DNA of 64,000 nucleotides from Trematomus loennbergii (lineage: Eukaryota; Chordata; Actinopteri; Perciformes; Nototheniidae): positions 34,613,244-34,677,243 of the forward strand of contig JAAOOA010000002.1 of the NCBI GenBank assembly GCA_012861695.1, given 5' to 3'. How positions within the stretch are numbered: position 1 is the stretch's first letter; every line of letters begins with the position of its first letter. The notes beneath the pieces were generated by a model. It did no database searches. It worked only from the letters and a program-made list of their open reading frames with translations, and was not told the DNA's origin. Below are positions 12,331-24,170 of the stretch, one piece after another. The position numbers and the translations under genes were made by a program.

Positions 12331-15300
12331 GGACATCTGTACGTCTGTCTGCCTGTCTGCTGTTGTCTGTTGGTATTTTTAGTGTTAAAGCTGTTTCCTT
12401 CACCTGCTTGTGTCCGTCAGTCTGTGACTTCCAAAAGGCCCAAGAAGCAGCCTCTGATCCGGCTGAGCAGACACCCAGCACTCCCCTCGGCATGCTTCCT
12501 GTGAACAGTTGGACATTGGGTCGTGTGTATGCAGTCTGACAGCCGGACCAGCCGTCCACCCGGCACTCTGCTACCACCAACTGTGTGCGTTTGTGCACGT
12601 GACGGCATTTGTCATGTGACTGCTGCCTGCCCCAGTGTCAGAGCTCAGCAGCCAGCAGACCACCACCAGAGGCTGTTGTTGTTAGTTCCTTGGTGCAGAT
12701 GAGTGGCCATGAAATCTCTCCTCACACTCAGCCCACGCAAACTTATTAAGAATCAGTCATCCGGTGTGTATTTTGTAATGCTCTCTACAGCTGTTTAGCT
12801 CTGATTGGTGTTTGCTACCTTTGTTTTCGCAGGCTTTCTTCTACAGTCTTTTATCTAACAGCCAGAGCTCTCCTGACTGGGACAGATGAGCCTGTCCCAC
12901 TCAGCTGTTCGGCTGGATGATGTATCACCATGGCTCGGGTCTACAGTCAGAACATGTGCTTTTTTGTTACAACAACATCAGTGCGGCTTAACATATCTGA
13001 TTTATGGCTCTGATTTACTGCAGGGTCGGTAGGAGCATTAACATATCTTCAGCAGATAGAGGTCAACATCATCATGAGTACAGCCCTGTTAATTTCATGA
13101 CTTATATTGTCACATTGCCCATTTCACTTCCTGACATTTTGAACATGTTTGTCAGCACTGCTTGGTTTATTTCCGGAAAGGATCTGACTTATTTAATTTG
13201 CCGGTTTATTTTTTGAAATGTCCAATCATTTTTGTTTCCATTTTGTTGTGGAGTTTGACCTTTGTCAGCATGTTCCTACGTACACAAGGCACATAGAGCA
13301 CGACAAACAGTGGTCAGTGGATGCCCCATAGAGTTTTAATTCAACCCTTTTGCATTTTATACATATCGACAGTATTTTATAAATATGTGGTTTGGGGATG
13401 AGTGTACTTTGGCAGTCACATAATCAAAACAAACTGAACTAAATTAAGAAGCTAATTAAGTAATTAAATGTAAAACATAGTAAAAAACATTGACAAAGAT
13501 CACTACAGAAGGAAGAAACTGCAGAATTATTTTCCACGTTCATCTATTTGTCTTTGACTTGGGTTCTCTTCTTTCAATAGATCCCTGATTGACCGCTTGA
13601 CTCCCTAATTGTCTATGCCCTCATCTGAAGCTGAGGCACTTTTGGCCTTATTAAACACAGCCACGATCATATACAAGAGCAGGGATGACAAAGGAAAAGA
13701 GAGACAAAAGATGGAGAGGAACTCCATTGTTCCACCACAACACTGGAGTGTGTTACGGGTAGGGCGAGGATGGGGTGAAGCACAACTCATGTCAAATCGA
13801 ATAAATTACTTTCAACAAAGGGGGGCAGGCAGCAGCGGGACGCCTATTTAGGGGCTTTTAAAGTCGAACAGCGTGAAGTCTTAATTACTGAGACTTAACA
13901 CTGGCCAGTGCTGCACTCACGCAGCGCTGGTCAGGAGTTGAAGGCTGCTGCCCCCGCGGCTTCAGAGGAAGAAGTGAAGACCGAAAACTGAAGACAAAAC
14001 AACATTTCCCCTGTCTCTACCAGCACGAGCGAAAATAAGGGTTGATTTAATTTTATTTCATCTCTAAATTGTTTTATAAAAGCAGCTAAGGCCTCATCCA
14101 TGTAGTCGAATTGAGGTGGTTTTCCAAAAAAAAGATACACCTTGTTTCACCTTTTATCCCTACTGTCAGATTGAATCTTCATGCACATGCAGCTTTATTG
14201 GCGGTAATGATCCTGGGTTGCTCCCCGCTGACCAATCACATGTTAATGCTTGCTGTTCAGATGACAGGAGGAGGGGTCAGTTACGAAAGAGAAGCTCTGA
14301 TGCCATTAGTCAGATGGTGTGATGGTGTGAATGATTTTAAGGATATACATGCTGACCTTTGACCTTTACTTTCTCCTGAGCTTCAGCTTCACTTCACAGT
14401 TTGGGCAGATTCACCGTAAACAAGTCACATCGGTGTTATGATTCAGACAGAAGACAAAAACACAGTATTGGAAGAACCAGCAAAGATGAATTTATATGCA
14501 GATGATCCACTTACATTAAGATGTTATTTTACTCATTTAAATGAATAAGTTTCAATATGACTGTGTTTCATGGCTCCATTGTCATATTTTAATAATTTCT
14601 CATGTGAATGTTGTAATTAATTAAGTGTGTGACTGTATGTTACCTTCCGTGTGCTGCTATGTCTCTGTCTAATTTAGATTTTTTTACATTCCAAATAACA
14701 GTTTTAGAATTCATTAATAAAACAGTTTTATAAGAAAACTTTTATTGTCACTTAACTGAATCTCACCTGAGTTGAACTTCACATTATTCTGCTTGGTAAG
14801 CGGTATTTACTTTCCTAATTAGCTGAGTGGGGGTGTCTCCTGTGGTGATATCAGAGCAAATGTCACAGCGCATTTCTTGTTTTGGCTGAAGTACGTGTTT
14901 GTGCTTGTCTAATAACCCCTCGAGGCGGTGTTACCTCTAGAGGTCATGCATTGGGTCTGCAGCAGCCAGGAGGATCAGGGGCCTGGTAGCCGTGACGATA
15001 CACTTTCATTTCAGCCAGCTAGTAATCCCACAATGCAATAAAACTGTCTGGCCCCTGAGTCTGGCTCCAGTCAGACCAACTTTACTCGCAAAAATGTCCA
15101 ACCCCCCTCTCAATATTATTAAGTGGAATGTAAATCTCGAAATAGAAGTTTAGAGCTCTTTTCTCTCTTTTTTCAACATTGGAGATGTCATTAAACAGCT
15201 ATTGGCCAGGATGGAGTCAGTAATTATATATGGGGAGAGAGTATGTGTGGTAATGAAGGAGTGCGTCTCAACCAAACCAAGAAGACACCAGCGGGGACAG

Positions 15301-17527
15301 AGGTCACTGCAGGCTGTGTTTATGTTGGCCATGGAGCTGCAGCTGTGTGCACAAAGTGTGTCTGGCTTCAGACATTATCTCACAGTTGGTTTTGGTCAAC
15401 TTTTCAAAACAAACAAAGTGTCTTCTGCACTTTCCTCTTCTGTCTTGCATGTTGTTTGGTGAAGATGAATTCAGGCCCAAATGGACATGGGAATGGATTT
15501 GAGGGGGGGGGAGCCACTGAGTGAACAAATGCAAATTGTGATCGTTTTTAATAGACTCCAGGGGGCAGCAGAAAAAAGCTAAAAACACAGTGTTGACATA
15601 TCATCACCTTTTCATTTGACAGCAAACATAAGGTTGCTTATTTACACATCCAGCCGTTGCAGCATTATCATGTATTTGTTTCTGGCCACCTGATATGAAG
15701 TCCTATACACTCTCTTTTAACTCTGTTTGGGGTCTCCACCAACTCCTCTGGGAAATATTAAATAATCCTACTTCTAAAAGAGGATTCATTCATTTGGGAA
15801 CCTAGACTGTCTGTATAAATGTAATGTAATATAGTTGTTGGAATATTTTCCCAACCGTTATGGGCTCATTGTCTATTATCCTCAAAGCCATGACACTAGT
15901 GTCACAAAAAGAACTTGTTTTTAGAGAAGATCCCCAAAAATAAAACTCAACCTGAATTCCCACAAAGGACAGAAAAATGTGAAACCTATTCACATCTTCA
16001 GATCCTTAACATAGATCCATTTCATACACTGTGACCTGATTCACGGAAACCCGACTCTATTATGTTAACCTTACCTCTTGTATCACATATTTATGTGTTT
16101 CTTTTAGCTCAATTTGACCTTGACATCCTAACATGAACCAAATATATTCTTTTAAGCAAGAACAAAGGGTCTTGTGAAGTAAACTAAAGGTGTAATGTAG
16201 CAGACAATGTCAAATGTCAGGTTTATAGTTGTAATCATACTGCTACTTATGTCCGACGGATTGCCAACATTTATTTTGGGTAACATCTAAACCATTTATT
16301 TAAAATCCTTTATTTCCTGAACATGGGTCAATATTACATTCAATAGTGAATTCAGGTCAGTCCATCACTGAGCTTTACGTCTATTTCATTGTCCTTGCAT
16401 CTTTATTATAGAGTTTTTAAAAAAGAGCTATCTCTCAATTCGATTAAATTAGATTTGGAAATTAAATGACTTTACATTTGACAAGAAAAGTGCACAAAAA
16501 AAATGTGTTTCTTACATCATAAAACATATTTATCAATCTAATAATTTGCTTTTAAAATTGTCTTATCGTTTCTCAATAAAGATATGGAGCAAAACCCATT
16601 GCTCATTATTGACTTTTGCCCATTAAAATAATCAATAGGCCTCTGATCAGTGATAGTTGTGATTTATGGCTTCAGGCTTAAAATTTAAAATTAGAATGTG
16701 ATTAAGAGGATGCTGGACTGATTTTTGACAAAGGCTTCTCACACCCACCGGGCGTCACCAGCAGCATAATCACTTAACGCTAAGTGCTGAGTCAGCAGGT
16801 AAGAGGAAGGTCAGGCTGTTACTGGCAGAGAGAGAGCGGTCACTCAGGGACACTGAAGACACCTCCTCATATAAAAAATAAATAGTGTCTATTAAAAAAT
16901 CCTGGGAGAAATTATTACTTCTGTTTAGAACATGTAGGAATGACCCTTCTGTTGTCATTGTGTAGAAACTGGTGTTAACATGGCAGCCCTACAGTACAGT
17001 GTGCTACAGGAATGCACTGGTTGAGCGATCATTGCGTACACAAGAGGCGCCACAGGGATTTCTGAGCCCCCCCCCGTCCTCTGTGTGTGTGTGAGTGTTT
17101 GTTTTCTGGCTGCTTACACTTGTTAATAGGCTGCAGCTAAACTCAGGAGCCCACTTTATTATCATTAACATCATCAACATGAGTTTTTAAATACTGCATG
17201 CTCGGTTGACTTAAGGTTACTTCAATATGTGATCACACATAATAATACATATTACATTTAGTTAACCATCACAATTCTTTAAACAGGCTTTTATGTGAAT
17301 AACTCCCTGTGCACTTTTAAGTTTTGTAAAGTCTTGATCTGTTCTTTATTGCATCTCTTGAATTGTTGCTGTTTTATGTTGTATTTTTTTTTTTGTATTT
17401 TATTGTTGCTGCCTTTGGTTTTTATTGTATGTACATAACTTTGTTAACATTTTAAGTGCTATACAAACAAAGGTTTTTATTAATATTAAAAATGTTTTGG
17501 TTAAATTATCATGAAATTGTACTTATG
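12331..17527. other. Intergenic stretch, nothing supported
   Basis: No exon, RNA gene or bounded element could be supported in this 5 kb. Open frames are short and lack family character. A C9 run followed by a short TG repeat occurs near 17069-17095. Confidence 0.45.
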
Positions 17528-17532
17528 TATTG

Positions 17533-18110
17533 TGTGTCGTCCTACGTGCACATATCTCTTGTGCACTTTGACTTTCAGCTAAACACCTTCCACCATCAAG
17601 GACTAGAGACTGTAGATGTTGTTTAATTGCTTTTAATGTTGAAGAAAGGCTGAAACTAGGAAATAAACACAATACAAGAAGTACATAAATATGCAGAAGA
17701 ATATTTACACACATTATACATCATACATTTAATTAACACCAAAGAACATACACACACATGGCTGTAGCACAAAATGATGGCTATAGCTAACGGTAGTTCT
17801 ACAGAGGAGTTTACAACACACATTAACTATCATCCCAAAAATATTCTCTATAAACATTATTAATTGCTTCACATATTAACTGGAAATGAAAGAACACTAT
17901 GGTTATATCACTTGTACATACCAATAATGCGACCAAAAGCATGGAACGCCAAGGATTAGAGCGGATTGTAGTCGATAAAAACATGTGGCTGTCCTGTTCA
18001 CGTGTTGCTTCCTCACTAGGTCACATGTTACATATACTCATTTCAACTACTGCCAGCAGGGGGAGACAAATCCAACGAATTAACAACAATGTCCTGATGA
18101 AGACAAAACA
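17533..18110 (-). repeat. 3' LTR of the BEL/Pao element
   Basis: Direct repeat of 23090-23664, beginning TGTGTCGTCC and ending AAAACA on the plus strand (TG...CA ends). Being on the low-coordinate side of a minus-strand element, it is the 3' LTR. A purine-rich stretch (minus strand) lies immediately inside it at about 18111-18125, where a polypurine tract would be. Confidence 0.9.
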
Positions 18111-18177
18111 CTCCCTGCCTGGTATCTATAGATAACACCTATTAACTTAGCTTCTAAATATCCATGTTCGAATGTCA

Positions 18178-18467
18178 CTACTTGCTCTTGTAGTCTTCCT
18201 CGGAGAGAAGAAGGACTAAGTCTGTAATAGGTCTGAGGAAAAGCTTAGCACCATCTTCTCTGGAGATCTTGACCTCTACGATGCGGACCTTTTTCATCTT
18301 TGCTCGGGAATGCCTTTTTGACCAATGCCAATGGCATTGCCTCTTGGCTTGAGAGTCTTTCACAAGAAAAATAGTTCCAACATCAATGTTTGGCTTGCTT
18401 CTGTGCCACTTACTCCTTGTCTGCAAGTTGAGAGGTACTGCTTCCTCCATTTGTTCCAAAAGGCATC
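18178..18467 (-). pseudogene. BEL/Pao DUF5641 (integrase C-terminal) distal part
   Basis: The minus-strand frame encodes a segment with the RSKWHRSKPNIDVGTIFLVK-type motif of the DUF5641 domain that ends Pao polyproteins, then a stop at 18178-18180. Its upstream half continues at 18840-18975 (the DLYKRHWRQVQFLADAFW-type part); the two are separated by the duplicated gag fragment. This is a broken element gene, not a host gene. Confidence 0.8.
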
Positions 18468-18468
18468 C

Positions 18469-18846
18469 AAGACAGGGTATTGTTGAACATGGTAAGATCA
18501 AAACTGGGGTCATTTCTTGTCATTGCTTGTTCACAGACAAAGTCCACAAAGAAGGAAAATGGTGGAAATGGTACACCGTTTTGACGTTTGTATCTGGTGC
18601 CCTCACTTATCCATCTCTTGTGTAGGTTGTATGGTAACTTTTGTGCAATGGGGTTGACGCCACGTGAGGTATCTAGAAAGGCGAGGCCCGGTAGATCTCC
18701 CTCAGTCTTGGCAGAAAGAACCTCCATCAACCGATCGCCCAGCTCTCTCAACTTCTGAAATTCCTTGTTCGTCATCTTGGGGAACCCATCAAGTCTCTTG
18801 AAGAGTGAGCTCTCAATAGCTTCTTGTGATCCGTAACTGTGTTCCA
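18469..18846 (-). repeat. Duplicated gag segment inserted in DUF5641
   Basis: These 378 bp match 21685-22062 base for base as far as I can read. The segment is bordered by a 16-bp direct repeat, tgttccaaaaggcatc, at 18452-18467 and 18840-18855, which is the DUF5641 host sequence duplicated at the junction. The second gag fragment is therefore an insertion into the element's own 3' coding region. Confidence 0.9.
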
Positions 18847-19165
18847 AAAGGCATCTGCAAGGAATTGAACCTGACGCCAGTGACGCTTGTACAGGTCTTT
18901 GGGGGTGAAATCCCCCGGAGGAGCTGAGAAGGTACCTTTCTTCTGTGTGAGTAGGGTAGCAGGGGTCAGCACCAATGGATCTGCAGGATCGGTGGATATT
19001 GGACCAAGGGTCTTGCGTTCATGATGGCCGCTACTTCTGCCAAAATAGTTGTGAGAGCCTCATGTCTCTCCACACGGACGCTGTCAATGTTTGAAGGAAC
19101 CTGGAGCTCCTTGCAGGCTCGTGGAAATTGGTGCCTCTATCCGAGCGGATATGCTTCACTGGACC
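18840..19165 (-). pseudogene. BEL/Pao integrase/DUF5641 remnant
   Basis: On the minus strand, in changing frames, a short IRSDRGTNF integrase-core motif (about 19120-19150) is followed by a TILAEVAAIMNARPL-type stretch and a DPLVLTPATLL / KDLYKRHWRQVQ stretch typical of the integrase C-terminus of Pao elements. A frameshift separates the first from the rest. Only the distal part of the integrase is present. Confidence 0.75.
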
Positions 19166-20306
19166 ACGTATGGAAATGAACCATCTGAGGGGAGAGAGAC
19201 GTTTAAGGTTATGTGATCGGTTGTCTGGAAGATGTCGCCTCTGCCTCTTGAAGGGGGAAGGGGCAACCCAGTTGTTGGCATCATCCTTTCGGAACCCTTG
19301 TTCCATGGTCTTTATGAAGACCTTGTCTTCAATCGAGGGAGCTATTTTGTTATCTTCCTTAGTTCTTTGGAACACTGTACACCCAAGATGGTCTTCTCCT
19401 TTGTCACAGGCGGTGTCATCACTGAAGTAGCTCTTTGTGGGGTCAGTTGACGTAAAGTCGCTGTATCTTTCTTTGATGAGTAGGCGATTCGGACAAGGTT
19501 GAAAGAGAGATGGACGACCGTTCTCTAGCGTGCTTGTGAAGAGAGTGTTCACCATGGATGGCTTATGAACATTTCCCAAACAGACGTCTCCCACGATGAC
19601 CCATCCTAGGTCGAGCCTCTGAGCATAGGGTGCATCGTGAGGACCATTGATCTGTTCCCGCACCTTGTGTACTCTTATTATGTCCCTTCCAAGGAGAAGC
19701 AGTATTGGGGCTTGGTTGTCCATCTTAGGAATCTGAAGAGCTACAGATTTCAGGTGTGCGTGGTGGAGCGCAGCTTCTGGAGTGGGGATTTACTCTGTTG
19801 TTAGGAATCTGGTTACACTCAATTAGCGTAGGGAGAGATAGACAAACCTGCCCATCGAGAGATTCGATTTGGAAATCACTCGCTCTTCTTCCAGCTGTCT
19901 CTACCCTCCTGCACATGTCTTCAGTGAGTAAGGTGACTTGGGCCTTGTATCTTGAAAAGATCAAAGAACTCTGGGCGAGCAAGTGATCTGTTACTTTGAT
20001 CGTCGAGGATGGCATAAAGCTTTACTGCTTTGTCTGGATAACTTGAGTGGAAGACTCTAACAAGACATCTTCGAACACGACCTGCCGCTCAGGTCTCCAC
20101 CGCAGACGCTGGTACACAGGGCTGCAATGTCAGCAGGTGTACTTCCATCCTCCCCGCAAATGGCCTTTGCCTTCCAGGTTGGGGGTCCTGGATGTAGAGC
20201 TGTGTTGTGACTTTCACTTTCGCACTCGGAGCACTTGACGCTCGCTTTGCAGTTTCTGGCAATATGTGATGTTGAGGCGCAACATCTGTAACAGATCCGA
20301 TTTTCC
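19165..20306 (-). pseudogene. BEL/Pao zinc knuckle and protease region (gag-pol remnant)
   Basis: Just downstream (element orientation) of the nested TTAA transposon is a CX2CX5HX4C zinc knuckle (about 20245-20295), then a Pao aspartic protease/DUF1758 region with a YAILDDQSNRS-like active-site context and a LLLGRDIIRVHKV block followed by YAQRLDLGWVIVGDVCLG (about 19580-19710). A short pre-RT stretch (RHLPDNRSHNLKRLSPLRW, about 19170-19230) then runs directly into the integrase motif. That joint is the internal deletion that removed RT and RNase H. Confidence 0.8.
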
Positions 20307-21476
20307 TTAACCTGTTAAGCACCAAGCCTGTTTTTCATGTTTCAGGCTCGAAAATACATGCCCAAAACAAATGACTACAACTTAACTTCTAAAAGGGTTA
20401 TATGAATAATTTCTTTTATCAAAGCAAGGTTACATCTGTGAGTTGGATGTAGAAGTGTCAGAATCAATATAAATGTTTTTTATTTTAAAGAAAATTCAGA
20501 TTTTACATAGTAAAAAACTGTAAATTATAGTGTCCGTCCAAAAATTATTTTTTACAGATAGTGAAAACTACCCTTGGATGATGGGTTAGTAGACTAAAAG
20601 CTTTAGGAATCCAAAGTACAACATATAATAAGTACCCTGTATCAAGATTGATGCAAAACAAGTGACATTTGACCTTTTTAGAGAGGTTTAGCCAAAACCA
20701 CCCCACCTCTGAGGTGATTTGGGTGAAAATGTTTTTTTTTCTATATCTCTGGCCCCCTTGCTCAATTTTGATGGTTGACACCTCTTTCTGACCGTTAGAG
20801 CCAATAGAATCGAAGGGGGAGGCCCACACACACACTCATTGTGAAGAGAAAAGGTGGGGGCTGCGCGCATGTAAATGTAAAGCAGAGTGGAGCTACATTC
20901 TAGCTCTGGCATTTGGAAACAAAAAAGCAGTTTTATTGCTTATGGATTATCAGAAATAATTTCAAAGAGGGCACAGATACATTGGATGAACCTATGGATT
21001 AACTGCAGCATCGTTTTTTTATCGTTTTAATGCCATTGAAGACCAGTTTTGACCAAGGTAAGCCATGTTAGCGTTTCTAGCTACTTAGCTCCACATGTTA
21101 TGATGTACGCTTTCGTTTATAGCGTCGCAAATGTTTATCACTGAGTGTTGAGGTGGGCACCACTAGATTCAGTGTCTCCAGGACACCAAAAACGAGTGGT
21201 TGGCTGTGCATCTAGGATAAGTAATAAGGGAGTTATTGTGAGTTTAAGTGCCGTTTTAGGCAATTATTTCGCTCGTGGCTAATTCAGAGGCTGAGTGCTA
21301 GCATTGTGGGTTTTTTTGGAAAAAAAAATTAAAAAGATCAGTTAGCTGAGTTTCTTCCCGTTACATGGATATAAAACATTCATAGTTTTATTAAATATTA
21401 AGATTCCTTAGACGTTGTTTCCTGCAAATGACGCGTTTATCCGCCCGGTACCGGGGGGGCCGTGCGTAACAGGTTA
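20307..21476. mobile_element. TTAA-bounded (piggyBac-type) transposon nested in the BEL/Pao gag
   Basis: TTAA at 20307-20310 and 21473-21476 flanks an insert with inverted termini: CCTGTTAAGCACC on the left, and the inverse of CCTGTTACGCACG on the right (11 of 13 identical). CC-initial ends plus a TTAA duplication fit piggyBac-type elements. No transposase frame is seen in the 1.16 kb, so it is non-autonomous. On either side the Pao gag and zinc-knuckle frames are in register once one TTAA is discounted, which fixes the insert borders and dates it after the Pao insertion. Confidence 0.85.
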
Positions 21477-22816
21477 AGAAAGGCCTTACGATCTTCAAGG
21501 GATTTCTCTCTAAATCTGCAAAATGTTTGTAGAGGATGAGGCTTCCTATGGATAGGACACTGTCTGCCAGGCTCCTCAGTCATCTTTTGAGTCATCTCTG
21601 CATCGGAGGGGGAAGACACCTCTGTATTATGGACTGAAATAGTTGTTCTATTATTGCTTTGCTTGAAGGCAGGCGTTTCTGAGTAAGACAGGGTATTGTT
21701 GAACATGGTAAGATCAAAACTGGGGTCATTTCTTGTCATTGCTTGTTCACAGACAAAGTCCACAAAGAAGGAAAATGGTGGAAATGGTACACCGTTTTGA
21801 CGTTTGTATCTGGTGCCCTCACTTATCCATCTCTTGTGTAGGTTGTATGGTAACTTTTGTGCAATGGGGTTGACGCCACGTGAGGTATCTAGAAAGGCGA
21901 GGCCCGGTAGATCTCCCTCAGTCTTGGCAGAAAGAACCTCCATCAACCGATCGCCCAGCTCTCTCAACTTCTGAAATTCCTTGTTCGTCATCTTGGGGAA
22001 CCCATCAAGTCTCTTGAAGAGTGAGCTCTCAATAGCTTCTTGTGATCCGTAACTGTGTTCCAGTCTTTCCCACACCATGGCTAGCCCTCTTTCAGGTTGG
22101 TTCACATTCACTGCTCTGATCCGCCTTGCATGATCAGCAGACTCATTTCCTAGCCATTTAACTAGCAGGTCCATCTCTTTGCTAGCCGATAAGTCTAGGC
22201 CTCTGACTGTGTTAAAAAACGAAGCTCGCCAGGCTCTAAAGCTTTCTGGACGATCGTCAAACTGTAACAATCCTGTGCTGACAAGTTTGCGGCGAGCAAA
22301 GAATCTCACAAAGTCTGTCATGCTCTGACTTTCCTCTGTGTTGCCAGCTAATGGAGTGCTGTGGTGATCATTGAGTCCTCCTGTCCTCATCCATCCATGA
22401 TTCTGTCCAACTTCAACTGAATATCTTCGTTCTCTTCTATGTTCCAACTTGACCGACTGTTGAGCGGGGACATTAATCAGTAGAGGAGAGTTATTGTCAT
22501 GCTCTTGGTTATAGAGTGCAGGGAAAATCCTATCCTGCTGCGGCATAGCGCTTCCATATCCATTAATGGGTTCCATTTCTGGCATTGACTGAAGGCTATT
22601 GTGTGATTTGGGATGTTGAAGTACGTATTCGGATGTACGTTCTTTGGGGTCTTCGGGTTTGAGTGGGAGCTCTAATTTGAAGCTATGTTTATCCCCATCA
22701 CTGTCTGCTGCTGTCTCAAGGACTTCTGCCTCAGCAATAGCAGCGGCTGCTTCTCTTTCCATCCTCAGGACGTCCAGAGGTGCATCTATACGTGCTCTTT
22801 CTATTTTCATTTTCAT
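21477..22816 (-). pseudogene. BEL/Pao gag (DUF1759-type), interrupted at its 3' end
   Basis: The minus-strand open frame of about 450 codons has the layout of Pao gag: a charged Ala/Glu-rich N-terminus, a linker, then a DUF1759 core with FRAWRASFFNTV and ARRIRAVNVN-type motifs and a long helical C-terminal part. It is closed prematurely by the TTAA insertion at 21476; the last few codons of the open frame belong to the insert. Sequence upstream of 22816 looks like the true N-terminus but is in other frames, so small frameshifts are likely there too. Retroelement structural protein, not a host gene. Confidence 0.85.
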
Positions 22817-23089
22817 TTCTTTTTAGCAAAAGAAACTTGTGCTCTTGCTGCTTTGCTTTTGCGCGTGCAATAGCTGCTGCTTTGCTTGTGGAAGCACTGC
22901 TTTTCACGGAGCTTGATGTGACAGACCTGACTTTGAACGAGTTTGCCTGTTTTTTCCATTGTGAAGCCGAGGATGAGATTTCTTCGTTAGCACTGTTGTT
23001 GTTGTAGCCTTATCTATTAGCTGTAATGTAGCAGCAACTTGTATCTGCTCAAACCTGTTGTCCAGCCCGCTAGAAAGCTATTGTTTCAC

Positions 23090-23664
23090 TATGTCGTCCT
23101 ACGTGCACATATCTCTTGTGCACTTTGACTTTCAGCTAAACACCTTCCACCATCAAGGACTAGAGACTGTAGATGTTGTTTAATTGCTTTTAATGTTGAA
23201 GAAAGGCTGAAACTAGGAAATAAACACAATACAAGAAGTACATAAATATGCAGAAGAATATTTACACACATTATACATCATACATTTAATTAACACCAAA
23301 GAACATACATGGCTGTAGCACAAAATGATGGCTGTAGCTAACGGTAGTTCTACAGAGGAGTTTACAACACACATTAACTATCATCCCAAAAATATTCTCT
23401 ATAAACATTATTAATTGCTTCACATATTAACTGGAAATTAAAGAACGCTATGGTTATATCACTTGTACATACCAATAATGCGACCAAAGGCATGGAACGT
23501 CAAGGATTAGAGCGGATTGTAGTCGATAAAAACATGTGGCTGTCCTGTTCATGTGTTGCTTCCTCACTAGGTCACATGTTACATATTTTACTCATTTCAA
23601 CTACTGCCAGCAGGGGGAGACAAATCCAACGAATGAACAACAATGTCCTGATGAAGACAAAACA
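23090..23664 (-). repeat. 5' LTR of the BEL/Pao element
   Basis: Pairs with 17533-18110; ends with the same atgaagacaaaaca sequence, followed by the tattg target duplication. Differences from the other copy include a short AC deletion near 23309 and a 3-base insertion near 23588. Confidence 0.9.
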
Positions 23665-23778
23665 TATTGTACTTTTACTTTCCACCAATCAGAATAGGAG
23701 ACTGAACAGGTAATTGCCGAAAATGTCAAGGGAAAATAGCTCATTTATGATTTGTATTTATTTTCTTCAAATACTCAC

Positions 23779-24170
23779 TTAAAGGTGGGGTAGGTAATTT
23801 TGGAGAAACCAGCTCGAGTGCGCTAGAATTTGAAAATACACAGCCGGAAAAAATCTGCCACTTCCTTACAGAGCCCCTCCTCCAACACACACAAGCGCGC
23901 ACATGACCAATGAGGGCACGAGATAAGTTTGTGCACAGATGGAAGGCTGACAGGCATGTAGGCCATCCAGTTATTTTAGCCCGGCCGGCTAAAATGATTG
24001 GTCGTGCTTTTTACAGTACTACGGCTTCCACAGATGAAATGTTTTTAATGGATTTTTTTGTCAAAGCACTTAAGATATTCATTGCTCTCGGGATGTTAAG
24101 AGCATTCCATGGAATATAACAAAAAGTGTATCTCGAGCCGGTTTCTCAAACTTACCTACCCCACCTTTAA
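23779..24170. mobile_element. TTAA-flanked MITE with about 40-bp inverted termini
   Basis: The left end TTAAAGGTGGGGTAGGTAAT continues through 'agaaaccagctcgag'. The right end (24132-24170) is its near-perfect inverse, 'ctcgagccggtttct ... acctaccccacctttaa'. TTAA sits at both borders and there is no coding capacity. It is a different family from the element at 871-1541 but has the same target preference. Confidence 0.88.

Larger units (their letters stand above)
17533..23664 (-). mobile_element. BEL/Pao LTR retrotransposon provirus, internally deleted, with nested insertion
   Basis: Two near-identical direct LTRs (17533-18110 and 23090-23664) enclose minus-strand fragments of BEL/Pao genes. 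The insertion is flanked by a 5-bp target duplication, tattg, at 17528-17532 and 23665-23669. In element orientation it runs 5' LTR (23.1-23.7 kb), gag, zinc knuckle, aspartic protease region, a short integrase piece, the integrase C-terminal DUF5641 region, 3' LTR. Reverse transcriptase and RNase H are absent, so the copy cannot be autonomous. Three further events are visible: a 1.16-kb TTAA-bounded transposon in gag (20307-21476), a 378-bp duplicated gag segment inside DUF5641 (18469-18846), and small frameshifts. By eye the LTRs differ at about a dozen sites over about 575 bp, implying a fairly recent insertion. Confidence 0.92.

Noticed and set aside
19128..19450. Plus-strand open frames within the BEL/Pao element
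   Set aside because: Shadows of the minus-strand protease and pol remnants.
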